From positions 1 to 64,000 of the forward strand of contig NZ_MAFC01000005.1 of assembly GCF_002013465.1 (NCBI RefSeq): a DNA stretch of 64,000 nucleotides, written 5' to 3'. Below, piece after piece: positions 7,514 to 16,027 of this stretch; position 1 is the stretch's first letter, and each line of letters opens with the position of its first letter. The translations under genes were made by a program, and so were the position numbers. Below the pieces are notes generated by a model. It searched no databases. It was not told the DNA's origin and saw nothing but the letters and a program-made list of their open reading frames with translations. The DNA is from Mycobacterium sp. D16R12 (GTDB lineage: Bacteria; Actinomycetota; Actinomycetes; Mycobacteriales; Mycobacteriaceae).

Positions 7514-7970
7514 GAGTCAAGACGGTGTCGGCGTTGACCTGGATACGTCATTGGGTTACCTGCTGAAAGAGGCGTCGAGCGTCCTGCGTGCAGCCATGGG
7601 GGAGGTGCTGCGGCCGCTCGGGATGAGCGTGACGCACTACTCCTGCCTCGAGCTGCTGGCCCAACGCCCGGGCTTGTCGAACTCCGAGCTCGCGCGGGGC
7701 GCGTTCGTGACACGGCAGTCGATGAATGTGCTGCTCCAGAACCTGGAACGAGAGGGTTACGTGATCAGGCCCGCGGACGCGCCCGTCGGGAAGGTTCTTC
7801 CCACGCGGCTCACGCCTCGCGGCCGACGCAGTCTGGAGAAGGCGACTGTCGCCGTACGGTCCGTCGAGGTCAGAATGCTGTCCGGCATGACGGATACCGA
7901 GCAGTCCGGCGCGTTCCGGATCCTGCAAAACATGATTCGTTCCCTGCGCGGCGCCGACGACGGTGTGTAG
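7512..7970 (+). CDS. MarR-family transcriptional regulator
   Basis: 152 residues with the MarR winged helix: LSNSELARGAFVTRQSMN (about residues 55-72), LQNLEREGYVIRP, and a wing ending TRLTPRGRRSLEKA. It is paralogous to the MarR at 943-1371. The ATG lies within the right-hand palindrome of a twin operator, so it probably represses itself and the divergent VOC gene. MarR-VOC pairs usually respond to electrophiles or drugs, but no ligand can be read from the sequence. Confidence 0.9.
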   Translation: MSQDGVGVDLDTSLGYLLKEASSVLRAAMGEVLRPLGMSVTHYSCLELLAQRPGLSNSELARGAFVTRQSMNVLLQNLEREGYVIRPADAPVGKVLPTRLTPRGRRSLEKATVAVRSVEVRMLSGMTDTEQSGAFRILQNMIRSLRGADDGV

Positions 7971-8003
7971 GTCGCGCCCGGATGCCTATCGGACCTGGGT
8001 GCG

Positions 8004-8027
8004 GCCCGAGTAGGCGCTACCCGCCCG
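8004..8027. repeat. Copy 2 of a 24-bp dispersed repeat
   Basis: Matches 7028-7051 with one mismatch. This copy covers the 3' end (stop) of the mmpL gene on the minus strand. The repeats flank the VOC/MarR pair, so that block may have been inserted or duplicated. Coincidence cannot be excluded. Confidence 0.55.
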
Positions 8028-10887
8028 CCGGGATCGGTCCGGTAGCGTCATCGGCCCCAACAGGTTTGGGCCCAAATGGTTTCGGTAATGGACGGGAACG
8101 CACATTGAGGGGCCACCAGAACCAGCGGCCCAGCAGGGTGGCTATCGCCGGCGTCAAGAACGACCGCACCACCAGGGTGTCGAAGAGCAACCCGAGGCCG
8201 ATGGTGGTGCCGATCTGACCGAGAACGCGCAGATCGCTGAAGATGAAGGAAGACATCGTCACCGCGAAGACCAGGCCGGCGGCGGTGACGACCCCGCCGG
8301 TGCCGGCAATCGCGCGGATGATGCCCGTCTTCAACCCGGCGCCGGTTTCTTCCTTGAATCGGGAGATCAATAGCAGGTTGTAGTCCGCCCCGACCGCCAG
8401 CAGGATGATCACCGCCAGCGGGAAGATGACCCAGTACAGCGGAATTCCGAAGATGTACTGCCACACCACCACCGACATCCCGAAGGATGCCGCCAGCGAT
8501 AGCGCCACCGTCCCCACGATGACCAGGGCCGCCACGATGCTGCGCGTCAGGAACATCATGATGAGCAGGATGAGGCCAAGGGAGGCCAACGCGGCCATCA
8601 GTAGATCGTATTTCTGGCCGTCAGCGATGTCCTTGTACGCCGAGGCGGTTCCTGCCACATAAATCTTGGCATCGGCCAGCGGCGTTGCCTTGACGGCGTC
8701 GAACGCTGCTTCCTTGATCGCATTGATGTGCTCGATGCCCTCGGAGGTCTGCGGATCTCCCTGATGGGTGATGATCATGCGCGCGGCCTTGCCATCCGGG
8801 GACATGAACAGCTTCATGCCGCGTTTGAACGCGGGATTATCGAATGCCTCAGGTGGCAGGTAGAAGGAATCGTCGTTCTTCGCGTCGTCGAAGGCCTTGC
8901 CCAGCTCCGTTGCGGTGCGGGTGGATTCCTCATTCTGCGTATTGGTGCCGTTGTTGATCGCGTAGTTGGACTGGGTCAGGTCGCGGTTCTTCTCCTGTAT
9001 CGAGATCTGGGGCGGTATGAGATCGACGAGTTTGGGCTGTAGTGCGTCGAGCTTGGTAAGACTCCCGGTGACGGTCTGGAGTGCATCGACCAGTTCGTCG
9101 ATACCGTCCAGGGCATCGAAGAGGGATCGCAGCGCCGCGCAGAAGGGGATGTCGAAGCAGTGAGGTTCCCAGTAGAAGTAGTTGCGTATGGGCCGGAACT
9201 GGTCGTCGAAGTTGGCGATCTTGTCGCGTAAGTCCTGGGCGACCGCCACGGTCTGCTGAAACCCCTGGGTTTGTTCGTGCGTGATCGCGGCGCTCTGTTT
9301 CTGAAGTGCCAGTTGGTTTTTCAGCACCGCAATGGTTTGCGTCATCTGGTCGGCCTGTTGAGACAGATACAGGGCCTGGTTCTGCTGCTGGGACAGGTTC
9401 ATCAGCTGACTCGCGCTTGATGCACTGATCTGAAAGGGAATGGAGGAGTGGGTGATGGGAGTGCCGAGGGGCCGGGTAATCGATTGGACCAGGGCCACGC
9501 CGCGGGCATGGAGAACGGACTTGGCGACGCGTTCCAGCAGAACCATTCCTGCGGGGTTGCGCATATCGAAATCGGTTTCGATCATCAGAAGCTCGGGGTT
9601 GAGCCGTGCGACCGAGAAGTGCCGTTCGGCTGCGGCATAGCCCACGTTGGAGGGAGTCGACTCGGGCATATAGATGCGCCCGTCGTAGGTGGTCTTGTAT
9701 CCGGGCAACGCGAGCAGTCCGATGAGTGTCACCACGCACGAGACGACGAGAATGGGGCCGGGCCAGCGCACGATGGCCGTGCCGATCCGGCGCCAACCGC
9801 GTGTGCGCATCGCGCGTTTGGGGTCCAGTAGTCCGAAGCGGCTTCCGATTATCAGCACGGCCGGGGCCAAGGTGAGCGAGGCGGCCAGTGTCACCAGCAC
9901 CCCGAGAGCCGCGGGCACCCCGAGGGTCTGAAAGTAGGGCAGCCGTGTGAACGACAGGCAGAGTAGCGCGCCCGCGACAGTCAGACCCGATCCGATGATG
10001 ACGTGAGCGGTGGACTTGAACATCGTCTGGTAAGCGGCCAGCCGATCCTCACCGGCCGAGCGCGCCTCCTGGTAGCGGCCGACGAAAAATATCGCGTAGT
10101 CGGTACCGGCGGCGATGGCGAGCATGGTCAGAAGATTCGTGGCGTAGGTCGACAACCCAATGACGCCCGTATGTGCCAGTGCCGCAACGATTCCACGCGC
10201 TGCTGATAGTTCGACAAGAACTGTAACCAGCACCAGTGCCGTGGTCGTCAGCGAGCGGTAGACGATGAGCAGCATGATGGCGATGACCGCGAACGTGATG
10301 AGGGTGACCTGGGCAGAGCCCGCGTTGCCTACCTCGAACTGATCGGTGATGGTCGGGGCCTCACCGGAAACGTAGGCCTTGACCCCATCCGGGGCGGGTG
10401 TGTCCGCCACGATGCGGCGTACGGCGTCGACGGATTGATTGGAGAGTGCCTCGCCCTGATTACCGGCGACGTAGACCTGCACGTATGCGGCCTTGCCGTC
10501 CTTGCTTTGTGAGCCGCCTGCCGTGATCGGATCGCCCCAGTAGTCGGCGACGTGCTGCACGTGTTCGCGGTCGTCGTTCAGCCGCTGCACCAGCGTGTTG
10601 TAGAACTCATGTGCTTGCGCGCCAAGGGGTTTATCGCCCTCGAGCACGACCATGGCGGAGCTGTCCGAGTCGAACTCGTTGAAGACCTTGCCGATATGCC
10701 GCATCGCCATGGTGGACGGTGCATCGGCGGCATTCAGTGGGGCAGAACGTTCTTCGCCAACCACTTCCAGCTGCGGCACGGTGGCGTTGGTTACCGCCGC
10801 GATGACCACCCAGAACAAGATGATCGGCACCGCGAGCCGACGGATGATCGTGGCTGTGCGGGACTCTTGGGTGTGGCCGTTGCTCAT
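8017..10887 (-). CDS. mmpL: MmpL-family RND transporter
   Basis: 956 residues, full length. One TM segment near residues 16-37 is followed by a periplasmic porter domain, TM segments about 185-370, a second large loop and a final TM group about 750-920. The proton-relay Asp-Tyr pairs lie in GTDYAIFFVGRYQEA and GADYNLLLISRFKEE. The second loop has a Gln-rich coiled-coil stretch (about 485-550) and a Cys pair (HCFDIPFC), as in the MmpL4/MmpL5 type. The ATG overlaps the mmpS stop (ATGA). MmpL proteins export lipids, siderophores or drugs with their MmpS partner. The divergent TetR gene and its palindrome suggest inducible efflux. Confidence 0.94.
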   Translation of the reverse strand: MSNGHTQESRTATIIRRLAVPIILFWVVIAAVTNATVPQLEVVGEERSAPLNAADAPSTMAMRHIGKVFNEFDSDSSAMVVLEGDKPLGAQAHEFYNTLVQRLNDDREHVQHVADYWGDPITAGGSQSKDGKAAYVQVYVAGNQGEALSNQSVDAVRRIVADTPAPDGVKAYVSGEAPTITDQFEVGNAGSAQVTLITFAVIAIMLLIVYRSLTTTALVLVTVLVELSAARGIVAALAHTGVIGLSTYATNLLTMLAIAAGTDYAIFFVGRYQEARSAGEDRLAAYQTMFKSTAHVIIGSGLTVAGALLCLSFTRLPYFQTLGVPAALGVLVTLAASLTLAPAVLIIGSRFGLLDPKRAMRTRGWRRIGTAIVRWPGPILVVSCVVTLIGLLALPGYKTTYDGRIYMPESTPSNVGYAAAERHFSVARLNPELLMIETDFDMRNPAGMVLLERVAKSVLHARGVALVQSITRPLGTPITHSSIPFQISASSASQLMNLSQQQNQALYLSQQADQMTQTIAVLKNQLALQKQSAAITHEQTQGFQQTVAVAQDLRDKIANFDDQFRPIRNYFYWEPHCFDIPFCAALRSLFDALDGIDELVDALQTVTGSLTKLDALQPKLVDLIPPQISIQEKNRDLTQSNYAINNGTNTQNEESTRTATELGKAFDDAKNDDSFYLPPEAFDNPAFKRGMKLFMSPDGKAARMIITHQGDPQTSEGIEHINAIKEAAFDAVKATPLADAKIYVAGTASAYKDIADGQKYDLLMAALASLGLILLIMMFLTRSIVAALVIVGTVALSLAASFGMSVVVWQYIFGIPLYWVIFPLAVIILLAVGADYNLLLISRFKEETGAGLKTGIIRAIAGTGGVVTAAGLVFAVTMSSFIFSDLRVLGQIGTTIGLGLLFDTLVVRSFLTPAIATLLGRWFWWPLNVRSRPLPKPFGPKPVGADDATGPIPAGG

Positions 10888-11315
10888 GCGGACTTGTCCA
10901 GGCAGGTGGTGTAGCCGTTCACGATGGCGACGGTCCTTTCGTCCTTGACAATGCCGTCCACGGTGATGCGGCAGCCGGTTGCGTCACCGGTGCCCTGCGC
11001 GCGCAGGTCGGCGAACAGGGTGGGATCGTTGGTAACGAGCTCGTGCGACCACGGCAGCGGCGCGTTGTCGACGCGATGCGGCTGCGCCATTTCGTCGAGG
11101 AAGTTGATGGTCGCGGTGCTCCCGGCCGTACCGAAGACCTCGAGTAGGACGCGCTTGGGGTTGTAGTTGGTGTTCTCCATGGCCTCGGTGCCGGGGCGGG
11201 TCAGTTCGATGTTCGAGCCGAAAATGCCGTGTAGTCGAGTCACACCGAAGGCCACTACCGCTATCACTGCGGCCGCGACGAGCACCGTCCACCATCGTTT
11301 GAGCAGAATCCACAT
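10884..11315 (-). CDS. mmpS: MmpS-family accessory membrane protein
   Basis: 143 residues from the ATG at 11315 (MWILLKRWW), with AAGG a few bases upstream. The frame is open to 11411, but that would run through the TetR palindrome and into tetR. One N-terminal TM helix (about residues 8-26) is followed by an exported domain with the MmpS pattern: VLLEVFGTAG, INFLDEMAQP, LPWSHELV and a Cys near each end of the last third (CRITVDG, YTTCLDK). It overlaps mmpL by 4 bp, so the two are coupled. MmpS proteins stabilise or assist their MmpL. Confidence 0.9.
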   Translation of the reverse strand: MWILLKRWWTVLVAAAVIAVVAFGVTRLHGIFGSNIELTRPGTEAMENTNYNPKRVLLEVFGTAGSTATINFLDEMAQPHRVDNAPLPWSHELVTNDPTLFADLRAQGTGDATGCRITVDGIVKDERTVAIVNGYTTCLDKSA

Positions 11316-11374
11316 CCAGCCTTGCACCAGCGCCCACGCCCTCTCGATAGTCGCTGACCGACCTAAGTAGAACG

Positions 11375-11388
11375 GTACGGTACCGTAC
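11375..11388. promoter_or_regulatory. TetR operator GTACGGTACCGTAC
   Basis: A perfect 14-bp palindrome, 4 bp before the tetR ATG at 11393 and 60 bp before the mmpS start. It is the only strong symmetry between the divergent genes and is well placed to block both promoters. Confidence 0.75.
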
Positions 11389-11392
11389 TTCC

Positions 11393-12007
11393 ATGGTGAG
11401 TGGCGTGTCAACGGGGTTGACTAAGGCGACCAAGAAGCAACAGGCCTCCCAATGGACCCCACGGGAGGTGGAGCTGCTCGCTGTCACGCTGCGATTGCTG
11501 CAGCAGCACGGATACGACCGCCTGTCGGTCGACGAAGTCGCCGCGGAGTCGAAGGCGAGCAAGGCGACGATCTATCGGCGCTGGCCGTCGAAGGCCGAGC
11601 TGGTGTTGGCGGCTTTCATCGAGGGCACGCGTGCGCAGTTGATCCGGCCAAACACTGGCTCGCTACGTGAGGATCTGCTGCAGATCGGGATGAACGCGCT
11701 CGAAGACGTACGGCGTAATACGCCTGTCATGCGTGGTCTGCTGATTGAGATCGAGCGAAATGCCGACTTGACCAAGGCATTTCGGACGAAATTTATCGAT
11801 CAGCGCAAGTTGTTGCTCGACGACGTACTTTCCGCCGCCGTCGAACGCGGCGAGATCGAGGCGGCGGCCATCAACGAGGAGCTCTGGGATCTGTTACCGG
11901 GGTACTTGGTGTTCCGTTCATTGATGCCAGTGCGATCGCCGACGGTCAACACCGTGCGCACGCTGGTGAACGACGTCATCATGCCCAGCCTGACCCGAAA
12001 GCTCTGA
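11393..12007 (+). CDS. TetR-family repressor of the mmpS-mmpL pair
   Basis: 204 residues. The HTH is in residues about 22-68: EVELLAVTLRLLQQHGYDRL, VDEVAAESKASKATIYRRW and PSKAELVLAAF. The C-terminal part has the TetR-type all-helical ligand domain (LREDLLQIGMNALEDVRR). It diverges from mmpS/mmpL with a palindrome between them. This arrangement matches known TetR-regulated MmpS/MmpL drug-efflux pairs of M. abscessus, in which regulator mutations raise resistance. Whether this is one of the described pairs cannot be decided here. Confidence 0.92.
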   Translation: MVSGVSTGLTKATKKQQASQWTPREVELLAVTLRLLQQHGYDRLSVDEVAAESKASKATIYRRWPSKAELVLAAFIEGTRAQLIRPNTGSLREDLLQIGMNALEDVRRNTPVMRGLLIEIERNADLTKAFRTKFIDQRKLLLDDVLSAAVERGEIEAAAINEELWDLLPGYLVFRSLMPVRSPTVNTVRTLVNDVIMPSLTRKL

Positions 12008-12016
12008 CACGCTGAT

Positions 12017-12982
12017 CTATGGGATGTGTCCTTGTTCGGTGAGCCATTCCCGGGTTTGGGCCATTCCCTGACCTAAGTTGACCTTTGGTTCGTACCCGAG
12101 CAGGTGGCGTGCTTTGTCGATTGAGTAGGTGCCAGTGCGCGTGAGGTAGCGGACGGACACCGGGTTGATCTCGGTCTTGCGGCCCGCGAGCTTGGCCGTG
12201 GTGGAGACCGCTTGCGCCAGGGCAAGGGCGGCCGCGGTCGGCACGCAGAGGGGACCACGTTTTCCGAGCATGCGGTAGTAGTGCCCGAAGAACTCTTTGC
12301 ACGACACCCCGGCACCACCGCCGATGGTGAACACGTGCCCCGCCGCACGGGGATGTTCGGCGGCCAGCAGTAGGCCGTCCACCAGGTCGTCAACATAGAC
12401 CGGGCTGAAGATGCCCTTTCCCCTGGCGGGCAGCACAAATTGGTTCTGTTTGATCTTCTGAACCGGGATGATCGTCCAGGGCCGGGACCCGGGCCCGTAC
12501 ACATCGCCCGGCCGCACGATAGTGGCCGCAATCTCCTGTGCCGCATGCGCCTGAAGGACAACCTGCTCGCCGGCGATCTTGGTGTCGACGTAGGGGTTGC
12601 CATCAGGGCGCACCGGCCAGTCTTCGGCGACGCCATCGGCGAATCCGGTATCGGAGAATGCGCGCACCGAGGACACATGCAGGAACCGTGACGCCCCGCC
12701 GCGGACTGCGGCCTCAAGTGCATGGCGCGTACCGACCGTATTGACCCGCCACTGGGGTTGCAGGCCTTCGGAATTCGACACGATGGCCGCCGTGTGTATG
12801 ACCAGGTCGCATCCCGCCGCGTGTTTCTGCCAATCGCCGGGCGCGCTGATGTCACCGGCGACAATGCGGTTTCCTGGGTCCGCGGCAAAGTCGACACCAC
12901 TGACCTCATCCCCGCGCTCGCGCAATCTGGCAGCGATCACGCGACCAATAAAACCGCTTGCACCGGTGATAAACACCTTCAT
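12017..12982 (-). CDS. NAD-dependent epimerase/dehydratase (extended SDR)
   Basis: 321 residues. The Rossmann motif TGASGFIG lies at residues 6-13. HTAAIVS and LHVSSVRAF follow, then the catalytic YVDTK (Tyr-x3-Lys) and RPGDVYGPGSRPW. This is the extended SDR plan shared by sugar epimerases, dehydratases and 3-beta-hydroxysteroid dehydrogenase-like enzymes. The last type also has a variable C-terminus like this one. It is convergent with tetR (9-bp gap) and has no partner gene. A steroid- or sugar-type substrate cannot be separated by sequence reading alone. Confidence 0.87.
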   Translation of the reverse strand: MKVFITGASGFIGRVIAARLRERGDEVSGVDFAADPGNRIVAGDISAPGDWQKHAAGCDLVIHTAAIVSNSEGLQPQWRVNTVGTRHALEAAVRGGASRFLHVSSVRAFSDTGFADGVAEDWPVRPDGNPYVDTKIAGEQVVLQAHAAQEIAATIVRPGDVYGPGSRPWTIIPVQKIKQNQFVLPARGKGIFSPVYVDDLVDGLLLAAEHPRAAGHVFTIGGGAGVSCKEFFGHYYRMLGKRGPLCVPTAAALALAQAVSTTAKLAGRKTEINPVSVRYLTRTGTYSIDKARHLLGYEPKVNLGQGMAQTREWLTEQGHIP

Positions 12983-13135
12983 CGCTCAGACCCTATGCAG
13001 ACCCAGGACGAAGCCCATAGACCGGGTCGATTGGGGCCGCCCTAAGTATCGGGTTACCGAAGATCACATGCCGCAGAAATTATTGCTGCAGAGTCTGTTT
13101 CGTGGCATACGGCACGTACCTGTAAGTTGAGCATC

Positions 13136-13477
13136 GTGGACGCAACCATTTACCACAACCCCCGGTGCACCAAGTCGCGCCAGGCGCTGGCCAGGCTCGA
13201 AGAGGCCGGTGCCGATATCACCGTCGTGAAGTACCTCGACGATGTGCTCACCAAGGCGCAGCTCAAGGCGCTCATCAAGGATGCGTGCCTGACTGTGCGC
13301 GAGGCAGCACGCACCGGTGAGGCCGAGTACAAGGAGCTTGGGCTTGCCGAGGCCTCCGATGACGCACTCCTTGATGCGATGATTGCCCACCCGCGGCTGA
13401 TCCAGCGGCCATTCGTGGTGACTGCCAACGGAACCCGGATGGCACGCCCTACCGAGGCGATCGACGAGATTCTGTAG
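13136..13477 (+). CDS. ArsC-like (arsenate reductase/Spx family) protein
   Basis: 113 residues from the GTG at 13136; a TTG at 13127 is the alternative. The N-terminal HNPRCTKSRQAL carries the single catalytic Cys of glutaredoxin-dependent ArsC. Arginines in REAART, QRPFVV and ARPTEA fit the conserved anion-binding positions. The fold is about the standard length. No arsenite pump or ArsR metal sensor is adjacent, so it may be a housekeeping ArsC/YffB-type reductase rather than part of an ars operon. Confidence 0.85.
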   Translation: MDATIYHNPRCTKSRQALARLEEAGADITVVKYLDDVLTKAQLKALIKDACLTVREAARTGEAEYKELGLAEASDDALLDAMIAHPRLIQRPFVVTANGTRMARPTEAIDEIL

Positions 13478-13638
13478 CTCCCCGTCTGCCCACCAGCATG
13501 GCGGCACACACTCCGGCGGCGACGCCAATCTCGGGTGATGACGATGGGGGCCAGTGTGTGAGCGCAGCAGCGTGCCTGTCCAAGAGACACTGCCGCTGAG
13601 TCGATAGGCAGCACCGATCGCTAGTGGTAGAACGAGTT

Positions 13639-14529
13639 ATGCAGTTCCGTCAGCTTGAGTATTTCGTGGCGTTGGCGCGGGAACGACACTTCGCTCGGGC
13701 GGCGTCGGCGTGCTACGTGTCCCAGCCGGCACTTTCGGAGGCGATCCGCAAGCTCGAACACGAGCTGGGCGTGCCATTGGTGCTGCGCGGATCAAACTTT
13801 GAGGGCCTGACTCCTGAGGGGGAACGCCTGGTCCTTTGGGCGAGAAGGATTCTCGCGGACCGTGACGCGCTGGAGCATGAGGTGACGGCGCTGCGCAGCG
13901 GACTCACCGGTGAACTGCGTCTGGGTGTGGTGCCCGGCGCGGCCACCCGTGTGGCACTCATCGCCGACGCGTTCTGCGCCGAACACCCGCTGGTGCGGGT
14001 ACGGATCGAGTCCAGCCTGCGGTCCGCGGAGATCCTGGAGCGGATCCGCCGGTTCGAACTGGATGCGGGCGTGGTCTATGACGACGGGCTGCAGACCGAA
14101 GGGCTCGAGCTGACCCGACTGTACGAGGAGCGTTACGTGTTGGTGGCGGGCGAGGGGTTGTTGCGTGATGCCCCCGACCCGATCGATTGGGCAGAGGCAT
14201 TGAGCCTGCCGATGTGCTTGTTACACAAGGGTATGCGTGACCGTGACCGGATTGACGAGGCGGCCGCAGAGCACGGGCTGACGGTGTCGCCTCGTCTGGA
14301 GGCTGACTCTGTCGCGACACTGCTGGCCCTCGTCGGCACTGGTCGCTGGGCGGCGATTGTCGCGCGGACCTGGTTCGCCACCGTGCCTGCGCCGACAGGC
14401 ACGGTGGCCGTGGAGCTGCAGGCGCCGACACTCGGCTCGCCGGTGGCCTTGGTGCACAGCGCGGGTGAGCCCGCATCGCTGCTGGCACGCGCGCTGGCGA
14501 AGACGGCAGTCCCGCTCGACCAGCCTTGA
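13639..14529 (+). CDS. LysR-family regulator, probably of the adjacent formate dehydrogenase
   Basis: 296 residues from the ATG at 13639 (MQFRQLEYFVALARERHFAR). A GTG at 13624 would add five residues. The LysR HTH is residues about 1-60 (AASACYVSQPALSEAIRKLE). The rest is the periplasmic-binding-like effector domain (GELRLGVVPGAATRVALIA). It lies 156 bp upstream of the formate dehydrogenase gene in the same direction. The gap has a 22-bp inverted repeat of LysR type, so it probably controls that gene. Effector unknown. Confidence 0.9.
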   Translation: MQFRQLEYFVALARERHFARAASACYVSQPALSEAIRKLEHELGVPLVLRGSNFEGLTPEGERLVLWARRILADRDALEHEVTALRSGLTGELRLGVVPGAATRVALIADAFCAEHPLVRVRIESSLRSAEILERIRRFELDAGVVYDDGLQTEGLELTRLYEERYVLVAGEGLLRDAPDPIDWAEALSLPMCLLHKGMRDRDRIDEAAAEHGLTVSPRLEADSVATLLALVGTGRWAAIVARTWFATVPAPTGTVAVELQAPTLGSPVALVHSAGEPASLLARALAKTAVPLDQP

Positions 14530-14597
14530 TCGGCTCCGCCTATGGGGCGGTCGGAACTTGGTCTTGGACACTGCACCTCTGCGCACCGGACACTGAG

Positions 14598-14619
14598 GAT
14601 ACGTCGATAGGGGCGTATC
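14598..14619. promoter_or_regulatory. Inverted repeat GATACG-N10-CGTATC, candidate LysR box
   Basis: Perfect 6-bp arms spaced 10 bp, 66 bp before the formate dehydrogenase ATG. Arm spacing and AT-containing ends suit a LysR recognition site. Confidence 0.55.
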
Positions 14620-14685
14620 GCAGAGCTGAAAAGCAATCTGCATCAACATAACTGGCGGCCACCCGACCGCCGCAGAGGAGTGGTC

Positions 14686-15870
14686 ATGGCGAAGATCTTG
14701 TGTGTGCTCTACCCCGATCCGGTGACGGGCTATCCGCCCTTGTACGCCCGGGACTCGATTCCGGTCATCGGCGATTACCCCGACGGGCAGAGCCTGCCGA
14801 CACCGTCGGATATCGATTTCAACCCGGGTGAACTGCTCGGGTGTGTATCCGGGGAGCTGGGCCTGCGCCGCTACCTGGAGGGGCAGGGACACCAGCTGGT
14901 GGTCACCTCGGATAAGGACGGCCCGGACTCGGTGTTCGAGAAGGAGCTGTCCGACGCCGATGTGGTGATCTCCCAGCCCTTCTGGCCCGCGTATCTCAGC
15001 GCGGAGCGGATTGCCAAGGCGCCCAAGCTGAAGCTGGCGTTGACGGCGGGTATCGGCTCGGACCACGTTGACCTGGATGCGGCCATCAAGGCTGGTATCA
15101 CCGTCGCCGAGGTGACGTACTGCAACAGCATCAGTGTCGCCGAGCATGCCGTCATGCAGATCCTGGCCTTGGTACGCAACTACCTGCCGTCGCACCAGTG
15201 GGTCGTCGACGGCGGCTGGAACATCGCCGACAGTGTTGAGCGCGCCTATGACCTCGAGGGATTCGATGTCGGCATCATCGCGGCCGGGCGCATCGGGCAG
15301 GCGGTGATGCGTCGGCTCAAGCCATTTGATGTGCGGCTGCATTACTTCGACACCCGCCGGCTGCCCGCCGAGGTGGAGCAGGAGCTCGGGCTCACCTATC
15401 ACCCAGACGTGCAGTCCCTGGTCAGCTCCGTCGACATCGTCGACATCCACGCCCCATTGCACCCGCAGACCTATCACCTGTTCGACGCGAATCTCATCAA
15501 CTCCATGCGCCGCGGCTCGTACATCGTGAACACCGCGCGTGCCGAGATCATGGTGCGCGATGCGGTGGTCGAGGCCCTGCGCAGCGGGCAGCTCGCCGGT
15601 TACGCCGGCGATGTCTGGTACCCGCAGCCGCCGGCCCCCGATCACCCGTGGCGCACCATGCCCCACGAGGCGATGACCCCGCATGTCTCCGGCACCACGC
15701 TGTCGGCCCAGGCCAGGTACGCGGCCGGCACCCGGGAGATCCTCGAAGACTTCTTTGAGGGACAGTCCATCCGTGACGAGTACCTGATTGTCGAGGGCGG
15801 CCAGCTGGCCGGTACCGGAGCCAAGTCCTACACCGCGGATGGTTCGGCCAGCCCCGGTGCGGGCACCTAA
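14686..15870 (+). CDS. fdh: NAD-dependent formate dehydrogenase
   Basis: 394 residues, the size of the metal-free bacterial enzymes (Pseudomonas sp. 101 type, about 400), which oxidise formate to CO2 and reduce NAD. Conserved stretches include VSGELGLRRYLE, SDKDGPDSVFE, ISQPFWPAYL, LTAGIGSDHVDL, TYCNSISVAEH (active-site Asn), AAGRIGQAV (NAD loop), YIVNTARA (Arg), AGDVWYPQP (Gln) and TPHVSGTT (catalytic His). An Asp after the NAD-binding strand (HYFDTRRLP) indicates NAD rather than NADP. The ATG at 14686 has AGAGGAG just upstream and beats the GTG at 14680. It probably removes formate or supplies NADH, under the preceding LysR protein. Confidence 0.95.
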   Translation: MAKILCVLYPDPVTGYPPLYARDSIPVIGDYPDGQSLPTPSDIDFNPGELLGCVSGELGLRRYLEGQGHQLVVTSDKDGPDSVFEKELSDADVVISQPFWPAYLSAERIAKAPKLKLALTAGIGSDHVDLDAAIKAGITVAEVTYCNSISVAEHAVMQILALVRNYLPSHQWVVDGGWNIADSVERAYDLEGFDVGIIAAGRIGQAVMRRLKPFDVRLHYFDTRRLPAEVEQELGLTYHPDVQSLVSSVDIVDIHAPLHPQTYHLFDANLINSMRRGSYIVNTARAEIMVRDAVVEALRSGQLAGYAGDVWYPQPPAPDHPWRTMPHEAMTPHVSGTTLSAQARYAAGTREILEDFFEGQSIRDEYLIVEGGQLAGTGAKSYTADGSASPGAGT

Positions 15871-15889
15871 ACGCCACAGAGGGAGTCAG

Positions 15890-15928
15890 AGGCCGCTGTC
15901 GGGGGAGCTGATTGCCTGACAGCGGCCT
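15890..15928 (+). terminator. Hairpin after formate dehydrogenase
   Basis: AGGCCGCTGTC (15890-15900) pairs perfectly with GACAGCGGCCT (15918-15928) across a 17-nt loop. It begins 20 bp after the fdh stop. Confidence 0.7.
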
Positions 15929-16027
15929 GGCCTCCCGATGCACCTCAGCAACAGTTGGCATGGATCCGGCGAGATCTGGCACCGATTGGCAGTGTCAGGG
16001 CCTCCTGGTCCTGGCAGCATCGCCTTC

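Noticed and set aside
13136..13477. Arsenic-resistance operon
   Set aside because: Only an ArsC-like gene is present; there is no arsenite pump or metal-sensing ArsR beside it, and the ArsR-type gene at 6249 lacks metal ligands.
14221..15684. 487-residue minus-strand open frame across fdh
   Set aside because: Antisense shadow caused by high-GC codon bias; fdh on the plus strand has all catalytic motifs.
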